DNA of 64,000 nucleotides from Tubiluchus corallicola (Eukaryota > Priapulida > Priapulimorpha > Priapulimorphida > Tubiluchidae): contig JAQGDQ010000118.1 in the NCBI GenBank assembly GCA_030141605.1, forward strand, positions 186,001 to 250,000, written 5' to 3'. The position numbers and the translations under genes are program-made. Below the pieces are notes generated by a model. The model made no database searches. It was not told where the DNA came from and saw nothing but the letters and a program-made list of their open reading frames with translations. Position 1 is the first letter of the stretch; the number at the start of each line of letters is the position of its first letter. Below, piece after piece: positions 26,661-41,000 of the stretch.

Positions 26661-29002
26661 TTTAATTCGTTATAGTTCCTGATAATACATGTAAATGGAC
26701 GAGCAAGAAAATAAGAAAGTTGCATTCCTCTACGTTGTATATGTTAAATTTCAATTTGACTATACATGTTTCAATGACAGAGTGCTAAAATAAATAAAGT
26801 AAATAAACATATGAATTCTTGAATTACGTCTAACACAAAGATTTTATTTTGTTATACAATTTCTTTTTAGCTTGTTAAGATAAACGTTTCAGATTTCGAA
26901 CATTAGGTACAGTCTTGTAATTTAATTGATAATTTCTACGTCCTTGGAAAATCCAATCTCTCCACAGATTATATTAACGGATAAAAAGTAAAACTGTGAG
27001 CAAACCATACACTATACAGTGAAAATGCATAATACCAAACTATGGTTAAACAGCTCAACAATGAAGTGAACTGCAGTGTCGGGAAAAAAATTAAAAAAGC
27101 GGGGTTTCTCTTCATACTTTCTGGCAACTTTATGTATTTTCTTTATCTTCGAGGCGGCTGTGAACAAGTTGACAACGAAACTTGAATCGATACTAAAGAC
27201 CTTTCAGTTCTCTGTGCTTGCATGCAGATCAAAGGAGTCGGAATCTTTTGCAAGTAGACTTAATTAAAATGATACAACTGTTGAGAGAATTTCGCGATAT
27301 TGTAAAAATGCTATTAATCCAGATGCTGCATGCACAGCCGCTGAAAATTACTTTAATTCCGAATTACATGTGCTCAGCTGAAACGAGCCTGCCAGGCTAG
27401 AAAGTGATATCACTGATATATCTATAATTATTTTCTGTGAAGACTGGTAATAAAAAATTAAGATTATTTAAAACAGAATTTTCTTTAAAATAAATACCAA
27501 AGCAGCTTGCATGCATGGGGTTGTAAAGCACGTTATAAAAGCCTTTTATATCAGTTCTTGACCACAGAATTAATAATATACAACTATTATTATTACTAAT
27601 ATTCTTTATTTAAGGTGGATAACACTTTAACCAACAATTATAAACCAAAAGTTATTTCCGAACTGGTCCACAAAATAAAATAAAGGCAAACAACGTATCA
27701 TACAACGTAAGGCCATTTCATCATTTACTTTTCTCAGCTGGACAAAACGACGGATAACACGTAATAGGATCAAAAAGATTGTGCAAAAACTGCATATATA
27801 TGCGCAATTTTTTTCACTATTTATGCTTTCCTCCCACAAGTGTTTTCTGCACTTTTGCACTACCTCAATTGCAAACAGAAATAAAAGGCAACGACGTGTT
27901 AAAAGGATGCATTAGACAGTTACAAGAAATTCACAAAACTGCTAAGAAAAGGCAACAAAAGGTAACATTATCATTATCAGCACGAAAGCTGTTGCCGCAC
28001 GCAGCTTTGCGTATAGTTTTATACTCAACAACAGTACAGCACAAAATATTATAGCGCCTTAAACCTAAGGGCTAAAAGCTCTAACTTTCCTCAACGATAT
28101 TGCATGTATTCTCCACAATACAGTTCTTTTCTCTACACAGCCTTTCAACTTCATGTCATTTAGTGATGAATTACCCAGGTTAAATGAAAGGCTTATAGAA
28201 ACATACTCGGTGTTAAACATTATAATCTTTGTGAGTGTGGATAATATAGACATGAGCCGGGCTCATCCATTACAGCTATAGAAAGAGAACTTTAGATGAG
28301 CAATGAAGGAAAGATAAAGTCCCCGCCGAGTGCAAAGTATTTCATATTTTGCACCAAAGTGTCTCCTATACTATACTTATGGATTTGATATCATCACATA
28401 CAATCAACATTTAAACCAACAAGTTACTTTTTAGCAATATAAAACAAGCTGTTAGGAAGTTTGCATTATAAAGAAACAACAAGCAATTTAATACCAAACG
28501 CTAGTAAAAGTCACATAACCTATAATATCATAACACCATAGATTAATTCAAATGACAAGAATAATGACAATGAATAAAAAGTCCCAGTTTTAAAAAAACA
28601 AGAAAAAGAAAAAGAACACAACTTTTCAAACTACCACTGTGGTTTTTCTTTAGATGAACTAAGAAAGGGCAGAAAGGAGAAAAAAATCACAAGGAATCAC
28701 TAGAACCATTGAACTAATTTTTTGGCAGTGAGTTTTTTGCTTTTACTGTTATTGTATTCTTGTGTATAACCTATGATTCCTGTTAGACTTTTAATTAGTT
28801 TCTGTTGTACTCTATTCTGTGCCTATGGCTAGTGTTTTTGTCTGTTTCTTCTGTGTGTTTAATCTGCTGCGTTTCTGTGTTTTTTTCTGCGCGCTTGTAT
28901 GATATCCTTTTTATGTGTTAGTAATAGAAACAAAAAAATTTCCCCAAAAAATTAGTTCTGTAGTGCTAGTAATTCCTTGTGACCTTTCTTCTTTTGCCTT
29001 TG

Positions 29003-29063
29003 TTTTTGTTCACCTAAAGAAAGTTTTTGTTCATCTGAAGAAGCTTTTTGTCACCCGAAGAAC
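29003..29063. repeat. 21-bp tandem repeat, three units
   Basis: Units begin tttttgttcacctaaagaaa (29,003), tttttgttcatctgaagaag (29,024) and tttttgtcacccgaagaac (29,045). They lie in a 400-bp T-rich plus strand (28.74-29.16 kb) and are imperfectly inverted relative to ctttagatgaac near 28,650. Confidence 0.7.
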
Positions 29064-29529
29064 TACATTGTGCTCGTTCTTTTTTCTTTTTGTCTCGTTT
29101 TGTGAGATTTTTTATTTATACAATATTATCGTTTTTCGCTCACCGATTATGATATTTGTTTGAAATATTGTAACTTTCTGCGAAGAATTCTACATTCACT
29201 TATAAGTTACTGGTATGTAGCAATGAAATTTCATTCCAAAGACCAATTTTGCGTTATTGGTTATACAAAAATTAATCAACTCAATACAGGAACTTCATGT
29301 TCAAATTCACAATACCTCTAATACACGTAGGAATGAGTTTGTTACGTTGTATATTATATATACCAAAATACCATACTGTTGGCGTACTGACGAAAATGGA
29401 AGCAATTTTACAGTCAATACAACTACAGGCATTTGACAAAATGAATGCTGTTTATCGCCTATAGACCTCAGTGGGCTGGATGCATTCATAATGCGAATTT
29501 AGAACCACAGAAATGCGCACAGATAGAAT

Positions 29530-29665
29530 AACTACAATTGGCGCAGGGAGTTGATTATATTAAACGGCCTTATTGAAGCGTAAAACGCGCAAAGAACTGA
29601 ATAAACAACGCGTTAAAAACGCGCCTTAAACGCGTAGAGTTTTGATGAAAATTTCAGCGTCTGTT
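29530..29665. promoter_or_regulatory. Block with repeated ACGCG words
   Basis: Four ACGCG/CGCGT-type words occur within about 60 bp (aaaacgcgcaaag, caacgcgttaaaaacgcgcc, aaacgcgtagag) in otherwise CpG-poor DNA. This could be a regulatory cluster or decayed repeat. Not coding. Confidence 0.2.
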
Positions 29666-30829
29666 CAAGCGTAATCCCTCAATCAAGCTGCACAAGCAGC
29701 ATAACAGTAACTAAATGGATTTCTGGCAATGGATGAAACGAGGCAGAAGTTTCTTTCAGCTGTTGGTGTATGTAGACGCCTGTTCGTTTGACACATGCCA
29801 CCCGCATGGTACCTGCCTCACAGCTGGTAGGTCTTACATTGTAACTATTGCATTAATTTCCACCAAGTCAAATAAGCCAGTCTACAATTCAGACAGCCAT
29901 AATAATCAACGATCTTTGTCCCCAGCGCTAAAATTAATATTTGTTTTATCTTTACTTGTTTTAAGATTTACTATTAATTAATTTATTTTGAAATGTAAAA
30001 GCATCTGTTCTTTATCTTGCGAAATAAACTGAATTAAGTGGAAATAAATTGAACTGAAATGAGTAATAATAATAAAATCTACACATGAACCTTTCTTTGT
30101 CTGAAAATAACGGATCCAACTTCTCTGAGGCAAATATGTAAGTTTAAGATAAATACAGAGCATATAAACAATTAGTCAACATGAGAACGTATTATCCTTT
30201 ATCTCAAATTTTAACTCAAACAAGACAAATTTTACCAGAAGCAGTTGGATAAAAAGTCAATGCACAACCTATAAATTTATCCCGCAAGTTGACAACATTG
30301 GACAGTTTGTCATCCAGATCATCTGGTAGTTGAATAAGACATTCATTTCAATTTAACTTGGATCGGTAAAACTGATTCAAGTTTAAGACCTTCTTAGAGT
30401 TCTTCAAGGACCGAGCACATGTGGTATTTGTATGCCTAGTGGCCTTAACCTCAGGTTCGAGTCAGAATACAGATGCCGCAAATTATTTATTTTAATACTG
30501 TGCCTCAATTCGTATTGTTGCAAGTCGCCCATATTGCAAATAATACTACGTTGCTTGTTAGACCTTAAACAAAATCTTTTTTTCTTTTAAATGTCGAATA
30601 TGATCAATTCAAATCCAGTAATCGTGTTTAAACAAATAGTAAAAAATACTACATCCGAAAGCGCCGACCACGCTAAAAAACACGTGTACATGATGTATGG
30701 GTTTCTGCAATCAACACTGCAGAGTTGCAGATTCGATCACTGCATTATTATAAGCCACCATTATCACTTCACTTGCATGGAAATGAAAAACTTGAATCAC
30801 AAAAATGAACATGGAAATCTAATTTAGTA

Positions 30830-31010
30830 TTCATCGGCGGCGAGATACACAGGCAAGCATCTATTTCCACCGTTTCTAAATTTGCCAGCAAAATCCCGCA
30901 AAACACTAAATATTCATTGAGGCAGCCATTGGAAGGGATTCACAGGCATTCATCGCACCTTAAATCATATCGCGTGAATGTGCTGAATGGCAGATCATGT
31001 ACATCATACA
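30830..31010. promoter_or_regulatory. Candidate non-coding regulatory block
   Basis: Repeat-free block with tcatcggcggcgagatac and cattgaggcagccattgg, then aaatcatatcgcgtgaatg. It contrasts with surrounding AT-rich DNA and is non-coding. Composition only. Confidence 0.22.
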
Positions 31011-32534
31011 AATTCTAATTCTGACCATGAGTTAATTCGTGCTGCTGTCAGACATGTATCTATAGTTTGCAGAAAAATGATACTGGTTTCGCAAGAAACG
31101 TAAACACAACAACAGCATTGTCGACTATACATGCGGTTTTATAAGTAATTCGTAACACACAGTCCCAGTTTTTATATAGTTCAGCGCTGTACACGATGAC
31201 CCAGGAATTCACAACAGCCCAATCATCAGGGATACATGATAACACTCTAAGATGAGATAATACTGAATAGTCAGAAGTTAGGGATGCATGCTTAGTTTGA
31301 ACATCTTCAATCCTCAATCGACGACAATGTAGTAAAATTCTTAAAGGAAAACCGGAACCAAACCAAACTAAGCTCAGAACAATCTAATCTATAAAATATT
31401 GAAAGGGAACATACTACTATTTTTTCAAGGACGACTTACGCCACAGAATTATTACCACAAAATTTAATTTCGCGTTAACGCTACTAGGTCTTCATGACAC
31501 GCGTTGCACAAAAACAGGTACTGTACCTCCAATTCGGTACTCCAACAGGTACTCAACTAGTGACGTAATACACTCGTTCGAGAACTCATGCGTGAGGGCA
31601 GCGGTAAACTTGAAATTTGAATTTTAAACTTAAAATTTACCGAGTTTTTGTATATCACAATGAACGCCCTACATTAGCACTGCATTTGAATCTTCGCTCT
31701 CGCAAAGAGGTGGAACACACCCATGGAATGTTTCTGTTGTTGAAAATTATGTTCAATTGTGATATTATCACTAGTTGGGTTCCCGTGCAGTTAATTAAGT
31801 TTTTAACCTAATTATTTACTTATTAGAAACGCTTTAACATTATTACAGGTGTTAAAATGTATACTTTTTTCCATACTTCAGAATGGAATCGAATAAGAAA
31901 AATCATCCGACTTTCCTTTAAGTACACTGACTATCATAATGCACGTTAAAGTCAGGCAATCAGTGTTTATACACTACAAATACACACTGTTCTATGTAAA
32001 TGCGTCAGCTGAAAGCTAGATTATAAGTACAGCAAAACGCGAATTAAAACATAAACTACGGATTACGCAGTACGCACTGCAGACAGACTGCATAATCTCC
32101 CTTCCACTGCTTTTCCTCTCTTTTTCCTTCTCGTATGTACATCATAATATTCGACTTATGCGATAAGATAGATGACAAAACATGGTCACCACGACTTTTG
32201 TACACCTAGGCATACAACAATAATGTATTAATTTTATTGTAACCTATATAATTAAACCATACGGTGATAAAAGGAAATCCTTTTAGACATTGTACTGGAG
32301 TGCGTCTTGGTCAAAACCGCTTCCTCGAAAGAATTCATTCAGCATTGATACGACAACGCTTTGGAGTGGTTTCATTTCACTGTTCATTTTTCCACTGAGT
32401 CAACGGCAACATCAGTAAGGATCAACAAGGGCAGGACGAGGCTGTTCAAATTCAATTAAGTAGCAACAATTCAATCACGCCAGGCTAACAAGAAGCAAAC
32501 CAAAGCAATTGCATTGCCGGCTGACCGACACTCT

Positions 32535-32725
32535 CTATTAACTTGGCCGATTCGTCTCATTTGCTCGATTCTCAAATCTTCCCCCTGTCACATTCAATTG
32601 AGATGATGATGAGCACGTGACGCCCAGCTCCCCATAATCAGATATAATGTGAAGCCAAGAGCCCGGTGGTGGCCACGGGGAACAAAGAAGCCCTTGATCG
32701 CCTACCAGTTTTACAGAATCGTAAA
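32535..32725. promoter_or_regulatory. Candidate non-coding regulatory block
   Basis: GC-richer block with cacgtgacgcc and ggtggccacggggaac, repeat-free. A 109-codon minus-strand open frame spans it but has no domain or splice support, so I favour non-coding. Confidence 0.2.
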
Positions 32726-33119
32726 ATGCTATCTTATTATAGACATGCAGTGATATGTGCACAGCGCTTATTCGAGAGTTAATTAAGATAGCGTGGTTAA
32801 GAAAAGCAACAGTGTCCAAGTCGATCAGAAGACACAAATAGCATTTCTGCCTAAATAATAAAAGCACAATTTAGCACGGCCATGTTCACATAAAGTGAAT
32901 ACAATCATGATCACATGTTAGCAGCACATTCTATGCAGGCACATCAATTCATTTTTATTCTTTCTTTAACCAAGCTTTTATTTTGGCAAGAGCAATTGCA
33001 CAGTGCTTGTTTTTTCGTCTTATGTAATCAATTTTTTTACTCTTTCTCCAACTTAATGTATCTTAAATCAATGATGTTTAGCTACTATTTTTGTTTTTAG
33101 TCTTCTTGTTTCACGCCGG

Positions 33120-33205
33120 TATATACTGTTTTAACATTTCTTCTGTAATTTTTCAGCTGAGGAGGCCCGCTAGGATGAAAGTTCTGTAAGAAATAAAAAT
33201 ATTTA
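33120..33205 (+). mobile_element. Probable retroelement 3' end
   Basis: The plus strand reads tttttcagctgaggaggccc then gctaggatgaaagttctgta and aataaaaat. A ctgangangnccc...gaaa-gtt-type hairpin-like word followed by AATAAA is a common 3'-terminal signature of invertebrate retroelements (Penelope or CR1-like). No coding part is recognised in the T-rich 32.93-33.12 kb stretch before it. Tentative. Confidence 0.3.
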
Positions 33206-34989
33206 TTCCGAGACTACAAGGGCTTCAAGGTTTTTTCTAATAATCATAATCGCTAAAACCAAAATTATACAATCAACTGCTAACATCTGTCTATAATATT
33301 CAAAAACTCGGCTTTTCCACTAAAGGTGTAGTATTGAACATTGTTAATTTCTACTCTTCTTCACTGCATTAGCCTCGTTTTTCCAGATACATCCAAATCC
33401 GTCACGAAAAAAGCTGAATTTATAAATCAAATTTCCGTTATTTTCATACACCACACACGCAGCATTAATCTTCCCCAACCATGACTGTGTAGATTCCATG
33501 CTAGCCGTCATAGATTTACAGCTCCTGAAGACATAAAACGGGGCTATATACGATTGAAAGCAAGCCAGCCTGAGTGTCATAAACGTATGATTGGTACCTA
33601 TATGAAATGGGAAGTAATATAAACTTGGCTAGAAGCGGCAATAAGCCCACAAGTTTTATGATGGCGATATTGTGCTGAGTGTTATCATCATTAACAAACG
33701 ACCTCTAGGAATTAGCTTTTCATGTGAACCTTAAACCAAAGGAATACTTGAACTGAACTACGTGAAAGCGATTCCATTTGCGTTTAGTCATAACCAATAT
33801 AACTGTGACTAAATGACCGCAATGGCCATTTCCACAAGCCGAGTGTTATGAGCGTCCGCAAAATAATTTCCATAATTAGAGGAACACAACAAGAGTTTGG
33901 GCAAAAGCAATACGCAGAGCCGAATTATGACCTTTCGGTGTCCCTAGGCTGCGCCCCGCTCATATGGAGCCGCCATCTAACTAGCTCGCACCCGTCGTGA
34001 ATATTTTTTACTCGTGATATACTTTAGTGACATTTACATAGCCTGAAGTAAACTTATTGCAAATTCTATAAATAAACTAGAACGACTATACAATCTTTGC
34101 AAACCAAATTAGCACATAGTTTCACAACCGTAGTGAAAAACAGAATCCTTTATCAAATGTTACTAAAGCTTGAGGGGCCTAAGGCTGGAGCCTATATTAA
34201 CCTATAGGATAATCCGGCCCTGGCAGCAAGGATATACGCTGCATATGCTTGGAACTTCCAAGACGGCCATAAAGTGAAAGGTGTTGAGAATAATACAATG
34301 TGGCATGCAGAGTGAATCTCTCTGATACTCCAGGTGCGAACTGCACTTGACAGTGTGGGAAACAACACAAGTGTGGCAATATTTTTCAGGTAATAAAACC
34401 ACACCACACGAAGTCGACGAATGCAGCATTACAATTATGAGAAACAGCATGATTTTTTATTACATACTTGCAGTGCATTTTGAGGCAAGCTGCTGCACTT
34501 TGAAATACAACACGGACTTTGCAACCACAATAATCACTTTCCCACTAACAAAAGCCATTTTAATAAAAGCTTTGCAAACAACAGAATAAAACTCAACGTT
34601 GGGTCTTGTCACTGCATCATAAGGAATTTCGAATATCCAATTATGATTTTACCCTCAGTAATAATGTCACTACTAGTTTGTTATATAATGTCACTACATA
34701 CCTTGATATATAAAATATTATAGACACATAGGTGTGTATATGTATGTTTTAACGATAAAGCTCCCAGCGATAAACTGACTACTGCTGATATATACATGAC
34801 AAATTACGCGAAACGTTTACACAGCCCAGCCATGTACATATTTACAGGCAAACACTTCTTCAATATCTTTTCCATCTTCATTATTAATAACATATCAGGA
34901 TTAATAACGCATTGGTGAAAGTCAATACTATAGTCATCTATAGAACGCGTTCAACAAAGCCTACGTTCGATACACAAGTATCGAAATGC

Positions 34990-35115
34990 AAGATACGTGG
35001 TTCAGTTTCGTTTTCGTCGAAAATTATCGAGTTTCACAGCCGAAATTTTCTGTAGCATTTTTCCGAGGTTTTACTTACATTTATCCAGTTTACCCTGTTT
35101 TCTGTTAGACGTTAA
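34990..35115. repeat. Dispersed repeat, copy 1
   Basis: The segment ggttcagtttcgttttcgtc ... gaggttttacttacatttatcca is similar in order and spacing to 54,800-54,905. A related ttcggttt-rich stretch follows at 35,460-35,600. Probably an old transposable element of unknown class. Confidence 0.6.
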
Positions 35116-38100
35116 AAATCGCCGAAAAAGCGCTAAAATAGTTTAGTTTTTTGTACCATTTGTAGCATGTTTTTACGGTAATGCGGCGTATCTTCAGTGC
35201 TGACGACTGTGAAGGTTTAAGGTCACCACGCACAATCAACCAAAATATCAAAGCGTAATTTGAATAAAATCAAGTTTAATTTTACAATTTATGAAATATA
35301 GGCAACAAAATATTTACAAAATAAGATTTGTCAACTTTTTTTTAAGATTCGTGGTATTTAACCATAAACAATGTTCTACTTTTTAATTAAGATTTTTTGC
35401 CTAGCTCCTTCATCAAGTTTGTATCAGAGCAAATAAAACCAAACAAACAAAAACAAAGTGTATTTTATTTATTTCCGATTTTTTTCAGTTTTGATAGTAG
35501 TTGGTTTTGCAAAAATGATTTCGGTTTGGTATCGGTTTCCTATGTTTCATAAATTTCTGTTTTGGTTTCGGTTTGTAATTTCAGATTCGGTAACATACAT
35601 GCGATCAACCACTTATATGAAATGGAAAAAGAGAAAAAGTGTTCTGCGGTACTTTAACACCTTTCAAAATCTTCAAATATTTTGACTGACTCAATATATT
35701 TTTCTGAGGTAAGAACTTGGTTCATACAATGTCTTAATGTATTGCAAAACAGTAAGTATTGCATGAGTTGAACATTGAAATACATAGTAGATGCAATGTA
35801 CGCTTGATCTTTAAGGTTTGCTGTTTTTTCTATTAGTCAAAAATGAAGCATTGTACTGTAAAAAGGTTTCACAGTTTGCTCAAATTTTGATTTCGATCCC
35901 CATGCGACAACTGCATCATCTTTCTGCGAAATGCCATATGTTAAGAGTAAGCCACAGGGACGGCCATATCAATTTGAAGCACGCCCTGCAAATTTTTAAC
36001 GCACCGACGGAAATAAGTGATAACTCGTACCGCGGAGATTTGGAGAAAATAATTTCCAAAACTTCATCTATTTCATGCCTCATAAAATGTGCAAACGTAT
36101 GTACATTACATAGTTGAAGCTAGCACTCCGGGGACTGTTAAACAACAAACAACTATTACCAATCGAAAGAGAGAAGACACGTAAAATTGTTTGCAAAACG
36201 CAAATGGGACAAAAAGAAGATTACTCGCACTATAAACCTCATGTCAAAGAGACTCCCCAGAGGCAATTTGTGCATTTATGCCAGCTTGCCTCACATCATA
36301 ACGAAACATATATTCAATTTACTTTTAAGGAAGAAATCAAACAATATACAGTGACTACTGGCCAACACTTAAGTAATGTTTCAAGACAGCCAGCCAGACC
36401 CGCTTCATTTCCATGCTCAGAATTGCTTATTCGCGAACTTCTGTACTTTTCTTGATTCAGATTTTATTAATAGGATCCTTTCCCGCCTTAACGGCTCACT
36501 AATAAGCCACACTTCCCTCCAAGTTCCAATATATTTTTACTGAAGAAGTTTTTGGGGCCTTTGGCCTTTGGAGGTCTTCCACGTTACTTGACGTTTACTT
36601 ATAGCATTTCAATCGTCTCTGAGTAAAGTTTCTACATTTTAAAATGGATGTGGGAATAGGACTGTCAGTCATCTCTAACAATACACAACCGGTGACCTTT
36701 GCAGGAAGATTTCGGTTTCAAAGGTTGTCACTTATTCACCTTTATTAGAATAGGACTGCCGAGTTTGTGCTTTTTTGCAGTTCGGCACACCACAAATTGG
36801 AATAAAATAAATAACGCCAGGTTCCACTAAATTCTTGAAATGACTTGACTAACAAAAATACCCCTACGAAGGAATAGAATGAAAAGGTTCGTGGTAAGAG
36901 ATCTCGTTGACATAAACAAGCAATTTACTTATAAAACCAGTAAGACGTTGCTACTAAAGGACACCTTTACTGTTTCTTTTTTCTTTTCTTCTGGGACGTT
37001 AATTTGATTTTTTTATATTTCATATATTCCTAAATCACTAGATCGACGTGATCCAAGTGGCCAGTATACACGCCACCCCAATAAGATCTTAAATTTTTAA
37101 TTTCATAGTTTCATGGATCAATAAAATTGATACGGTCGGTAAGCTTATCATTTACTACATTTGACTGCCCAACTGTTGGAAAATCGTATGACAAACGATG
37201 TTTCTTTTAAGAAATTAAATGTAACAACACTAACAATGTGAACGGGCAAAATTAATCACGTTTTGAGTAGTATCATTACAGTCAACAAAAAAACATAAGA
37301 TCAACTGCAAAATGATGTTGTGATAATAATATATAGTTTGCAAAGTTAATTTATATGAACTGACACCATCAATTACAGAAGCGACATGCTACTTACCCTT
37401 CTTTGACTAACATTAGAACATTGTTAGAAGCTGTAATAAATACACACTCCCATTGTAACAGTGTGCCTCATGAGCACAATACTAGCCATCCAGCAGAATA
37501 AATGCACAGCACGCATGAATAAACCCTGGCGGGCAATCATTAGCAAACATCTATCCACAATTAGTGGCCAATGATCTCAAGCATACCAAATCTATATGAT
37601 TATTTAATATTAGTGCCAGCAAATTTATGCTATTGATCGTATAATGCGGTGTATGAAACAAGGGGACAAAAGAGCGGTACGGGCGCTAATGGAAATGGGA
37701 GTCTAGCATGGCTTTCACCTTTAAATGGGTATTACTCGTCATTAGCATAGTCACGTATTGGAGAACAACAGCATTCTAGGAATTTATACCAGACGTTTCA
37801 GTTTGCAATTCTTTATTATCAGTGTGTTACGTCATTATCAGTGTTGCAAAAATTGCTATATGGTAAATATTTCATGTGCAAAATGTGGCATCCATTGAGA
37901 AGGAAGGAAGGATTCTTAATCATTTTAATACAGGCGTACTTTTTACATTTTATACACCAGGCAAGTTTGTGCTCCCATTTTTACATTTATCTCTTACGAG
38001 AGTTATCTCATAAAATAATAATAATAGGCAGTAAAAAATAAATGAAAATATCACAATAGTGTCAATGTGGTAATCTTTACACAATTGGTCCTGAAAATTA

Positions 38101-38644
38101 ACTTTCCTGTTTATCTCACGTCTTTCTGAGAATCTGCTTCTGTATCTCCACGGAATGATATCTCAGGCCAACAATAAAGCGCATAGTAAGCGATTTAACT
38201 TTGGCGTGCAAATGCATTTACTGGATGCATGAAAAATTTACAACCGGCAAATAATAAAAGGTGAAAATTCAAATAAAACGACGATTTAACTTCGGGGAGA
38301 AGTGGAGATAATGCCTTTCTCCATTTCCCAGCAGGCCGAGTAAATGCAATGGTAAACATTTTAACAATACCCTCAGTTCGTCTCTGGTTTTAATATGTCC
38401 CCTAACAACAAGCTTTGCTTATAAAATATTAATGAGATCTGAGTATAATGTGGGCATTTATTACTTATAAATGTTCTCTATAGTGGATAGCGAGCACGTA
38501 GTGTGTACATAATGTAGAAGTGCAGCACACATTTCAAGGCGTCAGCTTTTGCTAACATCATGTCACGTGACGAAAATTCAGAACCATGCAGCTATGGAAG
38601 TGCATGGTAGTGTATTGGTAAACGGTAACTGGTTAGTCCTGCTA

Positions 38645-38675
38645 CATTCAAAGCTTTTCGATTCAAAGCTTTTCG
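38645..38675. repeat. 15-bp tandem duplication
   Basis: Two adjacent exact copies of attcaaagcttttcg. Short local duplication with no other associated feature. Confidence 0.85.
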
Positions 38676-39364
38676 ACGTGAGGGGGGCTAGTCTTTTCCT
38701 TTTCTCAGTTACCCCTAGTATGATACAGACTACAGGACACACAGACCGAAGGAAACAGTACACGAAATATGCTGTAAGCATCCTGTTACGGTCATAAAAG
38801 AAAGACCATATTGCGGGATTGTGAGTGTGCGTTTCTTTTCCGAGCTGACGTGGCTTAGAATTTTTCTTTAGCGAAATGACTAAAATCAGTTATAAATATG
38901 CCCAATAAGTGAAACTCATAATTTATAATTTATAAACGGTAAATCTGAAGTAAATGAACACAAATTATAATTTCACAATAATTTTATTTTTTTAGAATCA
39001 ACGAACTCTGATTGACAAGTACAAACGAGCAAACGAGAATATTTCACAATAACTTTAACACATCACAATATTACACCAACAAAATCCAATAAATGCTTTG
39101 TATTCATTCTGGCATACACAAAAAGTGTGGAAATTTAACGTAGTATAATCTCTTACTAAGATGACTTAACACAACCGCACTTCTTCTTGATTTGAAGAGC
39201 ATATCAGAACATTTCGATCACATTGTTTCACTTAAAACAAATGTGCACATGTAGTTTTTTTTGTTAAATTAGTATACTTATATGTAAGAACAATTGTAAC
39301 CCAATAAACTTACAATTCTACTACTTTTGCAAGGAAGGAGTTAATAATTTCCACACAATTTAAA

Positions 39365-39435
39365 TACCCTAGCCCTAATCCTAGGCTTAACCCTAACCCT
39401 AACCTAACCCAACCCTAACCCTAATCCTAATCCCC
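39365..39435. repeat. Interstitial telomere-like (CCCTAA)n tract
   Basis: About ten imperfect CCCTAA/CCTAA units, including ttaaccctaaccctaaccta. This matches the (TTAGGG)n telomere of most non-arthropod animals. Degeneracy shows it is not a live telomere. Confidence 0.85.
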
Positions 39436-39639
39436 TTCACGAACTAATTCCTTGTGTGTGGGAAATTGTAAATTTTAGCCCTTATGCAAATATAGAGATA
39501 TAGTAACTAACCAGATAGTAACTAACCATTTCTATAAAAATATATTAAACATTTTACTAGTTTTACCTTATTTATATACAACAATAGAATTACAGGTCTG
39601 AATCATTCATGCAGTCAGTGTGGAGTTGGGAAAGCGTTA

Positions 39640-39960
39640 AGTAAGGTGCCGTTTTTGTCGGAAATTGTGTTTAATTAACTCTTGCTGCAAATTTCCCTAA
39701 ATTATCCTTTAATGAGTATACGCTCATCCCAAAGGCACCAAACTGGGTCATTAAGAAAATTAATTAGCCGTTTCTCTCCGAACGAGAAGAATGTGGGAAA
39801 GCCATAAAGCGCAATTAACCAATTACTTTCAACACTGCCATTATACTTATTTTTATCATTAGTTAATTGAAAATAAAAATTTAAGAAACTAATTAAGAAA
39901 AGAAACTGTGGTTCGTGCGTCAGTAAATGCAAGCTAATACTAACAACATGTTGAAATTTA
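39640..39960. promoter_or_regulatory. TAAT-rich candidate regulatory block
   Basis: Dense in homeodomain cores (tgtttaattaactcttgc, gaaaattaattagccg, gcgcaattaaccaattac) with conserved-looking non-repetitive flanks. Not coding. Lies just beyond the telomere-like tract. Confidence 0.25.
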
Positions 39961-40914
39961 GATGTTTTTAATTCGAAAATTATACGTCACAGCACGGAAA
40001 AAATCAGTCGATATTTTGTCAGCAGCATACACAGTGAAAAGTGCTCAATGTCAAACGCGGATAATTTGACGAATAATTTAGGATCTCAGAGGGAAATACA
40101 TTAACGCCGATGAATTTCATAGTAAATTAACCCACAGGAAGCAAATATTACTTTAAAGGCTTTTATCTCGCGAATAAATTGAAAAATATAGATTTACGAT
40201 GCGTAGTAACAAAACAGAATGTTGCACAGGAATAATTTCCGCATAAAGCCAGTCATCATAAGAAAAACTTAAACCTAAACGTTCACGCCAATACAAAGCA
40301 AAAGAGGAACGCAAAACGAAGTGCTTTATAATGTGAAATGTCACTGAATTGCACCATCTATTTGCAAAGAGCGTTAAAAAATTTTGCTACCTTATATATT
40401 AGAGACCTATCGCACATACGTCAGAAACTGACACACAGAAAACTAGAAACTGAGCAGAATTGAAATGACCAGTGACTTAGTTGCGATGGATCAGATGGCT
40501 TTCCACCGAATGCTCATAGGGCTGAAAATGTTCGTGAATGTCAGTTTATTTTATGGGTAAAATGAAAATTCCACGATACTAAAGGTGGTGGCAGTTGTCA
40601 AATCTATATGGCACATGAGAGCCTATGGGGGAGTATATTTTCACGTATATATCAGTTCGAAAACTGTCCGATGTTCATTTTACGGATTACAAACACAATT
40701 CGAAAATTATGGGTTATACAGAAGCAGGCTGCATAAACGGGTACATTGAAAACAATATAAACCGATTTATCTATTCCGCACCCCCCAAAACGCACCCGCA
40801 TGCTATATAAACGCCTCTTTAGACATTGAATTCAAAATAAAGCGGAATTACTATTATTTACTTGAAGTCATGAACAATATAGTTCTAAAAGGTCTTTTAT
40901 GACACACTAGAAGT

Positions 40915-41000
40915 TTGGGGTGCGCATAGCTAGCATACATTCTAAGCTAATGACGCTAATTGGTAATGGAATTAGAACTTATGATTAGAGGTGAAACAAG
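40915..41000. promoter_or_regulatory. Homeodomain-site cluster
   Basis: Within about 60 bp are taatgacgctaattggtaat, ggaattag and atgattag, that is five TAAT/ATTA cores. It may be an enhancer core; composition only. Confidence 0.22.

Noticed and set aside
32538-32867. 109-codon minus-strand ORF
   Set aside because: No domain, no splice support. GC-richer base composition reduces stop codons; the block is better read as possibly regulatory.
37395-37432. Minus-strand acceptor/donor pair (tttattacag ... ggtaagt)
   Set aside because: The 33-34-nt interval has a stop codon in the phase required after mini-exon C.
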